A stretch of DNA of 16,747 bases. Source: Bacillota bacterium. Its GTDB lineage: Bacteria; Bacillota; Clostridia; Saccharofermentanales; Saccharofermentanaceae. Location of the stretch: assembly GCA_023397475.1 (NCBI GenBank), contig JAEWUD010000004.1:1-16747 (forward strand), in the 5' to 3' direction. Below the pieces are notes generated by a model, which was given only the letters and a program-made list of their open reading frames with translations, ran no database searches and had not been told where the DNA came from. Position numbers and translations under genes: made by a program. Of this stretch, positions 6,627-12,698 are shown in pieces (position 1 is the stretch's first letter; the number at the start of each line of letters is the position of its first letter).

Positions 6627-8447
6627 ATGAAGATCGGAAAGCGCTTTCTGGCGATTCTTATTTCAATGACGGTGATTTCGGGAGCTGTGAGTCTGCCGGT
6701 TTGGGCAGAGGAGCCGGTGCCCGAAGAGTCTTTCGCGGCCGAAACAGAGCCGGATACGAGCGTGGTCGAGACCGATCCGCCCGTGGTATCCGATGTAGCT
6801 CCGACGGAGACCGGCGCGGAGGCGAGCCTCACGGCGGACGCATCTGCGGGGACATTTGCGACCCCGGCGGCGCCTCGTTTTTTCGTTGACAACGGCGAGC
6901 CCTCATTGATAACTGAGAATGCTGACATAGATTATATTGAGCATCAGGTCCGCTCGATGAGTGACCTGGTCGCTGCCTTTGGGTCTGGTAACGTCACGGC
7001 GATATCCGCGACAGAGCTCCGGCTGCTTCGATCCTTTAGCATGACGAGTCAGGGTTTGGAGATTGTCAGTCTGCTGGAAGGAACGTATCGGATTGATTTC
7101 AACGGTTTTCGCGTAACATCCTACAGCCCGTTGCAAGCGCTCGGAGCGAATCTGACTCTTCTCGACTCCTCCGTCGCGAAAACAGGAGGATGGACGACAC
7201 TGGTCCTCAGCGACGCGTCGGGCGTCAGCTGCGCGAGTGCGATTTATCACGAAACGAATTCGCTGACCGTTCTATCTGGCAGGTACGTGTCACCGGTCGG
7301 CGGTCTTATGTCCCGCAAGCCGAACACGGTGCCGACGGGTGGAGTTATTCGCATCGAGGGCGGCGAATTCGTTGCCGCCACCGAGTCGAGTTTCAATTCA
7401 ATGTGGGGGGCAACCCTTTGGAACAGCGCTTCGGTAACCATTACCGGCGGTGTATTTGAGGGAGCGGCTTGCGGACTGGAACTAGCCGTCAGCGGTTCTT
7501 CCACTGTCGTCCGTATCTCCAAAGGCGCGTTCCTTAACACGGGCAGCGATACGAGCTCCGGCGCCATCCATGTGATCGATATGAGCGGCGGCACGCCGAG
7601 CCTGTCCGGACTTCTGGCGACGGGCGCGAGCGCCCTGCCGGGCAATGCGACGGCGCAGGCGGGATTCCTCTATACAGCCAAATCCGTCCTTGTTGTTCTG
7701 ACAACGGGGACGGAAGGCTTCGTCTATCGCCTCTACTCGACGGCCCTCGGGCGTAATCCGGACTATGCCGGATATTGCGACTGGATTTCACGTCTCAAGA
7801 ACCTCAGCACGACGGGCGCAGGGGCTGCGCATGGGTTTATATTCAGTGTCGAGATGAACAATCGTAATCTCACGGACAAAGATTTCGTGACGGTGCTCTA
7901 TAATGTTTTCCTGCAGAGAGCGCCGGATCAAACGGGGTTGAATAACTGGCTCTACGCGTTATCGAGCGGCATGTCGAGACAATATGTTTTTTCGGGCTTC
8001 GCCAATTCGACGGAATGGAAGAACCTGTGCTCCCAATTCGGCATTACGGCGGGCTCCTACCTGTCGACGGAGGCTAGAGACCAAAATGTCAAGGTCACCG
8101 CCTTCGTCACGCGCCTCTACACAAACTGCCTGAACCGTCCGGCCGACGTAAACGGCCTGAATTACTGGACAGGAGCGCTCAATAAGAAGACCCAGGACGG
8201 CGCACATGTGGCCTACGGATTCTTCTTCAGCCAGGAGATGATCAACCGCAAACTGTCGAACGAGGCCTTCATTGAGACCCTCTATACCGTAATCCTCAAT
8301 CGCGCGGCGGATGCCGGCGGCAAGGCGAACTGGGTCGCGCAGCTGAACGCGGGCAAGACCCGGCTCGAAGTCTTCAAGGGCTTTGTCAATTCGACCGAGT
8401 TCTCGATGCTTTGCGCGAACTACGGGATAATCCGCGGGACGATGTGA
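6627..8447 (+). CDS. secreted beta-helix-like protein with C-terminal DUF4214 repeats, paralog 3
   Basis: The ATG at 6627 is chosen because GGAGGAAG lies eight bases upstream and the protein then opens directly with a signal peptide (MKIGKRFLAI to VWAEE). The frame extends further upstream without supporting signals. The product has 606 residues: signal peptide 1-27; Glu/Thr/Pro/Ala-rich linker 28-95; beta-helix-like domain about 105-315 (TLLDSSVAKTGGWT, TVLSGRYVS, IEGGEF, ITGGVF); and DUF4214 units 364-606 (FVYRLY, LGRNPD, NRNLTDKDF, QRAPDQTG, FVTRLY, RAADAGG). The domain order matches its two neighbours, but it has its own leader and probably its own promoter. No cell-wall anchor motif is visible. 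The protein is exported; its ligand or structure is unknown. Confidence 0.88.
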   Translation: MKIGKRFLAILISMTVISGAVSLPVWAEEPVPEESFAAETEPDTSVVETDPPVVSDVAPTETGAEASLTADASAGTFATPAAPRFFVDNGEPSLITENADIDYIEHQVRSMSDLVAAFGSGNVTAISATELRLLRSFSMTSQGLEIVSLLEGTYRIDFNGFRVTSYSPLQALGANLTLLDSSVAKTGGWTTLVLSDASGVSCASAIYHETNSLTVLSGRYVSPVGGLMSRKPNTVPTGGVIRIEGGEFVAATESSFNSMWGATLWNSASVTITGGVFEGAACGLELAVSGSSTVVRISKGAFLNTGSDTSSGAIHVIDMSGGTPSLSGLLATGASALPGNATAQAGFLYTAKSVLVVLTTGTEGFVYRLYSTALGRNPDYAGYCDWISRLKNLSTTGAGAAHGFIFSVEMNNRNLTDKDFVTVLYNVFLQRAPDQTGLNNWLYALSSGMSRQYVFSGFANSTEWKNLCSQFGITAGSYLSTEARDQNVKVTAFVTRLYTNCLNRPADVNGLNYWTGALNKKTQDGAHVAYGFFFSQEMINRKLSNEAFIETLYTVILNRAADAGGKANWVAQLNAGKTRLEVFKGFVNSTEFSMLCANYGIIRGTM

Positions 8448-8448
8448 T

Positions 8449-8540
8449 GTCGGGCGGGCTCACGCTTCTTCGCACGGGATTCGGTCCTCGTCGGCTGTGC
8501 CGCCTGCGGAGAACCCGTGCGATAGAAGGCTTCGCCCGAC
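8449..8540 (+). ncRNA. large nested inverted repeat, candidate structured RNA element
   Basis: Two perfect 8-bp arm pairs nest inside each other: GTCGGGCG (8449-8456) with CGCCCGAC (8533-8540), and CGCACGGG (8471-8478) with CCCGTGCG (8514-8521). CTTCT (8465-8469) and AGAAG (8524-8528) add pairs between them, and CGGC/GCCG forms a small hairpin at 8491-8501. It begins one base after the stop of the DUF4214 gene, and no T tract follows. It could act as an RNA 3'-end stabiliser, a factor-dependent terminator or an independent structured RNA. The remaining gap up to 8630 shows only the strong ribosome binding site of the next gene. Confidence 0.5.
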
Positions 8541-8630
8541 GTGCGATGGTAACTGTTCGTGTAAGGGTCGGAGGAGGGGCCGGCCGCTACGATAGCAGAA
8601 GTAGTAGATTCGGTTGAAGGAGGTATTCGT

Positions 8631-9092
8631 ATGGCACGAAAATCCTTAAATGACCAGCTTCATGACAGCAAGGATCTACCGAAGATTGTTGACATAAAGG
8701 ATCCTGAAGGAATACGAAAGAACGGAGGCCCGCGACTTCTGATTGCCCCGGCGATTGCGTATGACGAGATGATGCGGAAGGTGCCGGAGGGCAAGGTTGT
8801 TACTTCGGATCAAATTCGACGCGTTATGGCCGAGAAATCCGGTGCGGACAACACTTGTCCTCTGACTGCGGGAATCTTCATCAATCTTGTCGCCAAGGCT
8901 TCCGAGGAGCGTGGCGTTGACATGACGCCCTATTGGCGAACCTTAAAGAAAGATGGCGAGTTGAACGAGAAGTACCCGGGCGGCATCGAGACACAGAAAC
9001 AGAAGCTCGAGGCAGAAGGGCACAAAGTGGTCAGTCGCGGGAAGAAATATTTCGTCGAAAACTTTGAGAGAGTTGCCGAGCCGCTAGCATAG
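8631..9092 (+). CDS. alkyltransferase-like (MGMT DNA-binding-fold) protein lacking the acceptor Cys
   Basis: This encodes a 153-residue protein with AAGGAGG eight bases before the ATG. Residues 40-95 match the winged-helix DNA-binding domain of O6-alkylguanine-DNA alkyltransferases (VPEGKVVTSDQIRRVMAEKS, in place of the usual PxGxVxTYGxIA). The later pattern PYWRTLKKDGELN, then PGG, then a KLEAEGH helix aligns with PCHRV, then GxLGGY and the LLxxEG helix. The PCHR active site therefore reads PYWR at residues 100-103, with Tyr at the position of the methyl-accepting Cys. Known alkyltransferase-like proteins replace that Cys with Trp or Ala, bind alkylated bases and recruit nucleotide excision repair. 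This protein may do the same, but the alignment is by eye and a non-repair role is possible. It appears monocistronic with its own terminator. Confidence 0.75.
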   Translation: MARKSLNDQLHDSKDLPKIVDIKDPEGIRKNGGPRLLIAPAIAYDEMMRKVPEGKVVTSDQIRRVMAEKSGADNTCPLTAGIFINLVAKASEERGVDMTPYWRTLKKDGELNEKYPGGIETQKQKLEAEGHKVVSRGKKYFVENFERVAEPLA

Positions 9093-9116
9093 AGACTGTG
9101 AACAGTAAGATGGAGA

Positions 9117-9165
9117 AAAACCGTTCCTCCGTGGCACGCACCATGACGAGGGCGGTTTTGCTTTG
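9117..9165. terminator. probable bidirectional terminator between convergent genes
   Basis: AAAACCG (9117-9123) pairs with CGGTTTT (9153-9159), extended by CCTC/GAGG inside and TGG/CCA near the loop. The plus strand ends TTTTGCTTT and the minus strand ends with five Ts. It fits termination of the alkyltransferase-like gene, and could also stop read-through from the helicase. Confidence 0.65.
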
Positions 9166-9480
9166 TGCGCGGGGGGAATTGACGCAGTGCACTGCGGGGA
9201 GTTCTCGTCCGCCTTTCACGGCGATTTTGCTGCGAGACAGTAATCGTTTCATATTGGCGATATCGACGACAGACAAATGAGTAGGTTTGTCAATGATAAG
9301 AAATCCGCGCCGGGCTACCGGCTCACCTACTCGTCCATCCGCTATATGCAATCTTTAGATCAGCAGCTTGTTCAACGGTTCGCAAGTTCTCTCAGATCGA
9401 AAAAAATTGCCCCCTGCCGACTTCTTTCGAGTCTTTTGAGACAACCTCTTGCGTGGATATTTAGGATATCAAGACTCCGA
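9166..9480. other. 315-bp gap between convergent genes
   Basis: No gene is supported here. It contains a perfect 12-bp palindrome, GCAGTGCACTGC (9184-9195), and an inverted repeat pair GAGTAGGT (9279-9286) / ACCTACTC (9325-9332) that encloses GCCGG-GCTA-CCGGC. A seven-base A run at 9400-9406 gives a T run on the minus strand after the helicase, but no clear stem precedes it. The short frames crossing the gap look random. Confidence 0.5.
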
Positions 9481-11070
9481 TCAGAAAAACCGAGAGTTCG
9501 TGTTCTTGAGCGGATCCGAAGGCCGCTGGGCGTCTCTTCTGTCGTCGCGGCGCTGACGATCGGGGCGGCGCGTGTTCGCAGATCCAAAGGAGGCCGGGGA
9601 TTTCTGCGCAGAGGAAGGATTGTTTATCGGCGAGCTCTGGCGAGGTGAATCTTTTCGGGCGGGAAAATCTCTGCGGGCAGCGGAAGTGTCCGGGGCAGGC
9701 GAATTTTTTCGTGCGGGAAATGAATCGCGCGAAGGAGCGGCTTTTCGCGCGGAGAAAGTGTCCTGGGAAGGAGCGGCTTTTCGCGAGGGCTGCTCTTGTC
9801 GAGACTGAGGTTCTTTGCGAACTGATGCCGACTTGCGAGGCTCCGAGTTGCGCTGCGAGTTCATGCCGCGGCCCTGGGAACGGAGGCGACGGGCTTCGGC
9901 TTCGGCCTTCTTGGTGCTCTCGTCGATCGTCTCGTCGAGAGGATACGGATGATCCTCGACGACGGGTACGCTCTGGCGGGTCAGTTTCTGAATGTCACGG
10001 AGAAGGAGCTTCTCTTCTTTATCGCAGAAGGAGATCGCAGTGCCGCCGAGACCGGCGCGGCCTGTGCGGCCGATGCGGTGGACGTAGGTCTCGGGGACCT
10101 CGGGGAGATCGTAGATGATAACGTGCGAGAGTTCGTCAATGTCGATGCCGCGCGCGGCGATGTCGGTCGCGACGAGGATTCGGGTCTTGCGCGACTTGAA
10201 GTTGCCGAGTGCCAGCTGGCGCGCGTTCTGGGACTTGTTGCCGTGGATGGCGAGGGCGTCGATGCCGTCCTTCTGGAGCGACTTAACGATCTTGTCCGCG
10301 CCGTGTTTGGTGCGGGAGAAGACGAGGGCGGAATCAACCTCGTTTGTGGTGAGAATATGGGTCAGCAGGTTGGCCTTGTTCGACTTGTTGACGAAGTAGA
10401 CGCTCTGGCGGATTGTATCGACGGTCGATGCCGCAGGTGTGATCTCAATCTTCACCGGGTTGCGCAGGATGGTGTTGGCCAGTTCTTCGATCTCCGGCGG
10501 CATTGTCGCGGAGAAGAAGAGGGTCTGGCGCTCGGTCGGCAGGGCCGCGATGATGCGGCGAACGTCGCGGAGCATGCCCATGTCGAGCATCCGGTCAGCC
10601 TCGTCGAGAACGAAGTGGCTGACGCGCGAGAGCGAGACGAGTCGCTGGCCCATGAGGTCCAGCAGGCGGCCGGGAGTCGCGACGAGAATGTCGATGCCCG
10701 CGGTGAGCGCTTTGGTCTGCGGGTGCTGGGAGACGCCGCCGAAGATGACGGCCGTCTTAAGGTGCAGGTATTTGCCGTAGGTGTCAAAGCTCTCGCCGAT
10801 CTGAATCGCAAGCTCGCGGGTCGGCGCCAGAATGAGCGCTTTGATCTCGCGACGCGACGGGGTGCTTCGCTGGGCGAAGGTCAAGGCTTCGAGGATCGGG
10901 ACGGCAAACGCCGCCGTCTTACCGGTGCCGGTCTGGGCGCAACCGAGAAGGTCATGCCCGAGAAGAACCGGAGGAATTGCCTGCGACTGGATGGGTGAGG
11001 GGGAGGTGTAGCCTTCTTCACGAAGGGCGCGAAGGACCGGTTGCGAGAGCTTTAAGTTATCAAATGACAA
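9481..11070 (-). CDS. DEAD-box ATP-dependent RNA helicase, RhlE-like
   Basis: This encodes a 529-residue protein. A TTG start at 11070 is chosen because GAGGAG lies seven bases upstream and translation then begins MSFDNLKLS, the normal start of this family; the frame open further upstream gives a non-homologous extension. The motifs are in order: Q motif with PSPIQ (25-29), Walker A AQTGTGKT (45-52), PTRELA (83-88), TPGR (132-135), DEAD (156-159), SAT (187-189), ATDIAARGID (301-310) and HRIGRTGR (331-338). It should unwind RNA duplexes using ATP, in ribosome assembly, RNA turnover or cold adaptation. Residues 395-529 are a basic, disordered Ser/Arg/Pro/Ala-rich tail with twelve-residue repeats (ARKAAPSRDSFP type), likely for RNA binding. 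FGGVSQHPQ resembles RhlE, but the exact subfamily is unproven. The gene has a long structured leader. Confidence 0.93.
   Translation of the reverse strand: MSFDNLKLSQPVLRALREEGYTSPSPIQSQAIPPVLLGHDLLGCAQTGTGKTAAFAVPILEALTFAQRSTPSRREIKALILAPTRELAIQIGESFDTYGKYLHLKTAVIFGGVSQHPQTKALTAGIDILVATPGRLLDLMGQRLVSLSRVSHFVLDEADRMLDMGMLRDVRRIIAALPTERQTLFFSATMPPEIEELANTILRNPVKIEITPAASTVDTIRQSVYFVNKSNKANLLTHILTTNEVDSALVFSRTKHGADKIVKSLQKDGIDALAIHGNKSQNARQLALGNFKSRKTRILVATDIAARGIDIDELSHVIIYDLPEVPETYVHRIGRTGRAGLGGTAISFCDKEEKLLLRDIQKLTRQSVPVVEDHPYPLDETIDESTKKAEAEARRLRSQGRGMNSQRNSEPRKSASVRKEPQSRQEQPSRKAAPSQDTFSARKAAPSRDSFPARKNSPAPDTSAARRDFPARKDSPRQSSPINNPSSAQKSPASFGSANTRRPDRQRRDDRRDAQRPSDPLKNTNSRFF
9731..9785 (-). 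repeat. 36-bp repeat in the helicase tail
   Basis: GAAGGAGCGGCTTTTCGCG occurs exactly at 9731-9749 and 9767-9785, 36 bp apart, matching the twelve-residue repeat at residues 429-464 of the helicase tail. More diverged copies follow towards the C terminus. Confidence 0.8.
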
Positions 11071-11083
11071 TGGAATCTCCTCT

Positions 11084-11138
11084 GATACGATTACGCGTAT
11101 CTCGTGTTTTCTCGAAAAATGATACGTCAACGCGTATC
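11084..11138 (-). promoter_or_regulatory. two GATACG-N6-CGTATC palindromes in the helicase leader
   Basis: GATACG/CGTATC arm pairs occur at 11084-11101 and 11121-11138, with six-base centres and starts 37 bp apart. The bases between and after them also match (CGTG, TTTTC and an A-rich run), so this is a degenerate 37-bp direct repeat. The proximal hairpin ends just before the GAGGAG ribosome binding site, so folding or protein binding there could affect translation. Confidence 0.65.
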
Positions 11139-11150
11139 GTGTCTTTTCGC

Positions 11151-11182
11151 AAAAAAAGGGGCGCCTCACGATGCGTCCCTTT
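11151..11182 (-). terminator. terminator-like hairpin in the helicase leader
   Basis: On the minus strand AAAGGGACGC (11173-11182) pairs with GCGCCCCTTT (11155-11164), with one A-C mismatch and an eight-base loop, followed by a run of seven Ts overlapping the stem end (11151-11157). It lies about 80 bases upstream of the helicase start codon. It may be an attenuator in the helicase leader, or the end of an upstream transcript. Confidence 0.55.
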
Positions 11183-11262
11183 GAAAGTCGTTCAATCGTA
11201 GCAACGGCCGGCAGGATTCATTGTTCGAATCACCCGTGAGAACCAGCTCGCAAAAGAAGTGT

Positions 11263-11302
11263 ATCATATGAGAAATCATTTGAATATTGACGTTTGTGCC
11301 AA
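11263..11302 (-). promoter_or_regulatory. weak helicase promoter candidates
   Basis: On the minus strand TATGAT at 11263-11268 matches a -10 at five of six positions but has no good -35. TTGGCA (11297-11302) with AATGAT (11275-11280) at 16 bp is an alternative. Either would give a leader of nearly 200 bases containing the hairpins at 11084-11182. The stretch 11183-11262 holds no gene. Confidence 0.35.
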
Positions 11303-11382
11303 CGATGCCGGGATCGGGTCGGAAATTTCAAGCGTTATGACAGAGTGTGAACGAGTATTCGTGGCGGTTATTTATCATTGAT

Positions 11383-11873
11383 GCACATACGAAACAGGCT
11401 CGCTCATGGGTTTTCGTAAGTGCGGTGGTCAACCGGCGGCGATAATTCGTCAATGATGCACATACGAAATAGGCTCCAACCCGGGATTTCGTATGTGCGG
11501 CGGCGCCATCGTGGCGGTTATTTATCATTGATGCACATACGAAACTGCCTCCTTCACAGGATTTCGTATGTGCGCTAGGTTTCCCAGAGGCGTTATTTGT
11601 CATTGATGCACATACGAAACAGGCTCCAACCCGGGATTTCGTATGTGCGGTGGTCAACCGGCGACGAAAATTTGTCATTGATGCACATACGAAACAGGCC
11701 CTCTCACGGGATTTCGTATGTGCGCCGGCCTGTTTGTGGCGGTTATTCGTCATTGATACACATACGAAAATGGCTACTTCCTGGGTTTTCGTATGTGCGC
11801 CGGCCTGTTCGTTGCGGTAATTTATCAATGATGCACATACGAAACAGGCCCTCTCACGGGATTTCGTATGTGC
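11383..11873. repeat. array B: seven units of the 75-bp palindromic repeat, inverted relative to array A
   Basis: Cores of 41 bp start at 11383, 11458, 11533, 11608, 11683, 11758 and 11833, so the period is exactly 75 bp without exception. The arms GCACATACGAAA and TTTCGTATGTGC are perfect in five units, with one change in the first (right arm) and one in the sixth (left arm). The 17-nt loops vary: units 2 and 4 are almost identical to the reverse complement of array A loops, and units 5 and 7 are identical to each other. Each core is preceded by a conserved GTCATTGAT-like word. Spacers before units 2 and 5 share GGTGGTCAACCGGCG, and those before 6 and 7 share GCCGGCCTGTT. The array lies between the nitroreductase stop and the helicase leader. 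Confidence 0.95.
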
Positions 11874-11891
11874 GGCGAGTTTTTCACGATC

Positions 11892-11992
11892 GCGCACAGC
11901 CCAGCTCTTAGGGCTCCGCGCACAGCCCAGCTGCAAGACTCCGCGCTCAGCCCGACTGGCAAGCTCCACGCTCAGGCCACGTCGTAGATCCC
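11892..11992. repeat. four degenerate 25-bp tandem repeats
   Basis: Units at 11892-11917 (26 bp), 11918-11942, 11943-11967 and 11968-11992 (25 bp each) follow a pattern like GCGCACAGCCCAGCT, a few bases, then a CTCC-like end. Similarity decays away from array B, and the last unit ends just before the stop of the nitroreductase gene. Confidence 0.7.
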
Positions 11993-11995
11993 GAC

Positions 11996-12514
11996 TCAGA
12001 ACGTCTCGTAGACGACGGTCTCGGACAGTTCTTTGCGTGTTGTGTTGTGACGCATCGGGTCGAGTGGCTTGGTGTCCGCGTAACCGATCGCGAGGATGTT
12101 CACGGGCTCGATGCCGTCGGGCAGGCGGAAGGCGTCGCGCAGTTTGTCCGCGTGAAAGTAACAGACCCACAGGGAGCCGAGGCCGAGATCGGTCGCTTCG
12201 AGCATCATATGATCGGTCAGGATCGAGGCGTCGATGTCTGCGGCGCTTCGATTGTCGATCGGGCGATGCCAGGCCGCGTTTGTGTCGACACAGACGACGA
12301 TCGCCAGGGGGGCGCCGAAGATATTCGCGGCGGCGGAGAGTTTGGTCAAGCCTTCTTTGCTCTCGAGAACTAACAGGCGAACGGGCTGGATATTCGCGGC
12401 GGTCGGAGCGACCCGGGCTGCGGTCAATATGCGTTCGAGCTTCTCGGGCTCGACCGGACGGGGCTGGTATTTGCGTACGGAATAACGGGTGCGGGCAAGG
12501 GTCAGGAAATCCAT
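11996..12514 (-). CDS. nitroreductase family flavoprotein
   Basis: This encodes a 172-residue protein. The ATG at 12514 is chosen because AAGGAGG lies eight bases upstream; an in-frame upstream ATG at 12559 lacks one. It belongs to the compact FMN-dependent nitroreductase-fold group: RYSVRKY (10-16) corresponds to the phosphate-binding Arg/Ser segment, AANIQPVR (39-46) to the conserved N/SxQPW-like segment, GLGSLWVCYF (111-120) to the FMN-contacting glycine motif, and LAIGYAD (141-147) to the C-terminal strand. Such enzymes use NAD(P)H to reduce quinones, nitro compounds or related electrophiles, usually as dimers. It is divergent from an HxlR-type gene, a common pairing in Firmicutes, which suggests induction by electrophile or disulfide stress. 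The physiological substrate is unknown. Confidence 0.9.
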   Translation of the reverse strand: MDFLTLARTRYSVRKYQPRPVEPEKLERILTAARVAPTAANIQPVRLLVLESKEGLTKLSAAANIFGAPLAIVVCVDTNAAWHRPIDNRSAADIDASILTDHMMLEATDLGLGSLWVCYFHADKLRDAFRLPDGIEPVNILAIGYADTKPLDPMRHNTTRKELSETVVYETF

Positions 12515-12561
12515 GTGTTTATCCTCCTTGGGAGCCCCGAAGGGCGCGGTCTTTTGCATTC

Positions 12562-12590
12562 AATATGCTACCGCCGCCGATGTCTGGCAA
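12562..12590 (-). promoter_or_regulatory. candidate nitroreductase promoter
   Basis: On the minus strand TTGCCA (12585-12590) is followed after 17 bp by CATATT (12562-12567). It sits about 50 bases upstream of the nitroreductase ATG. The -10 is only a four-of-six match. Confidence 0.4.
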
Positions 12591-12608
12591 GAATGCACAT
12601 TTTGGGTA

Positions 12609-12629
12609 TATACTATCCGAAAAGATAGT
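12609..12629. promoter_or_regulatory. candidate HxlR operator
   Basis: ACTATC (12612-12617) and GATAGT (12624-12629) form a perfect inverted repeat around CGAAAA. It overlaps a -10-like TATACT (12609-12614) for the regulator gene, though no good -35 is visible. HxlR-family dimers often bind such short AT-rich inverted repeats in the shared gap with their target, so autoregulation plus control of the nitroreductase is plausible. Confidence 0.55.
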
Positions 12630-12698
12630 GAAAGTCACAGCGATGGATATCTGCGTACGTAAATGTCTTGAGGAGTGAACGTCGTAGGGAGAATGTGC

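Noticed and set aside
9181..9351. Small minus-strand ORF with a group II intron-like look (9031-9351)
   Set aside because: No reverse transcriptase, domain V or maturase motif is visible, and the frame runs antisense into the alkyltransferase-like gene.
9949..10998. 349-residue plus-strand protein opposite the helicase
   Set aside because: It is antisense to all the conserved helicase motifs, acidic and low in complexity, with no ribosome binding site. It reflects GC-rich codons of the helicase.
11205..11245. tRNA-like 3' half containing GTTCGAATC and ending near CCA
   Set aside because: The T-stem bases do not pair, and no anticodon or acceptor stem can be built around it.
11383..11873. 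CRISPR array with 41-bp repeats and 34-bp spacers
   Set aside because: About half of each spacer is conserved and some spacers recur, the inside of the repeat varies between units, and no cas gene is present. It is a tandem palindromic repeat.
11328..12170. 280-residue Cys/His-containing repeat protein on the minus strand
   Set aside because: It starts inside the nitroreductase gene in another frame, has no ribosome binding site, and unit-to-unit changes ignore codon position.
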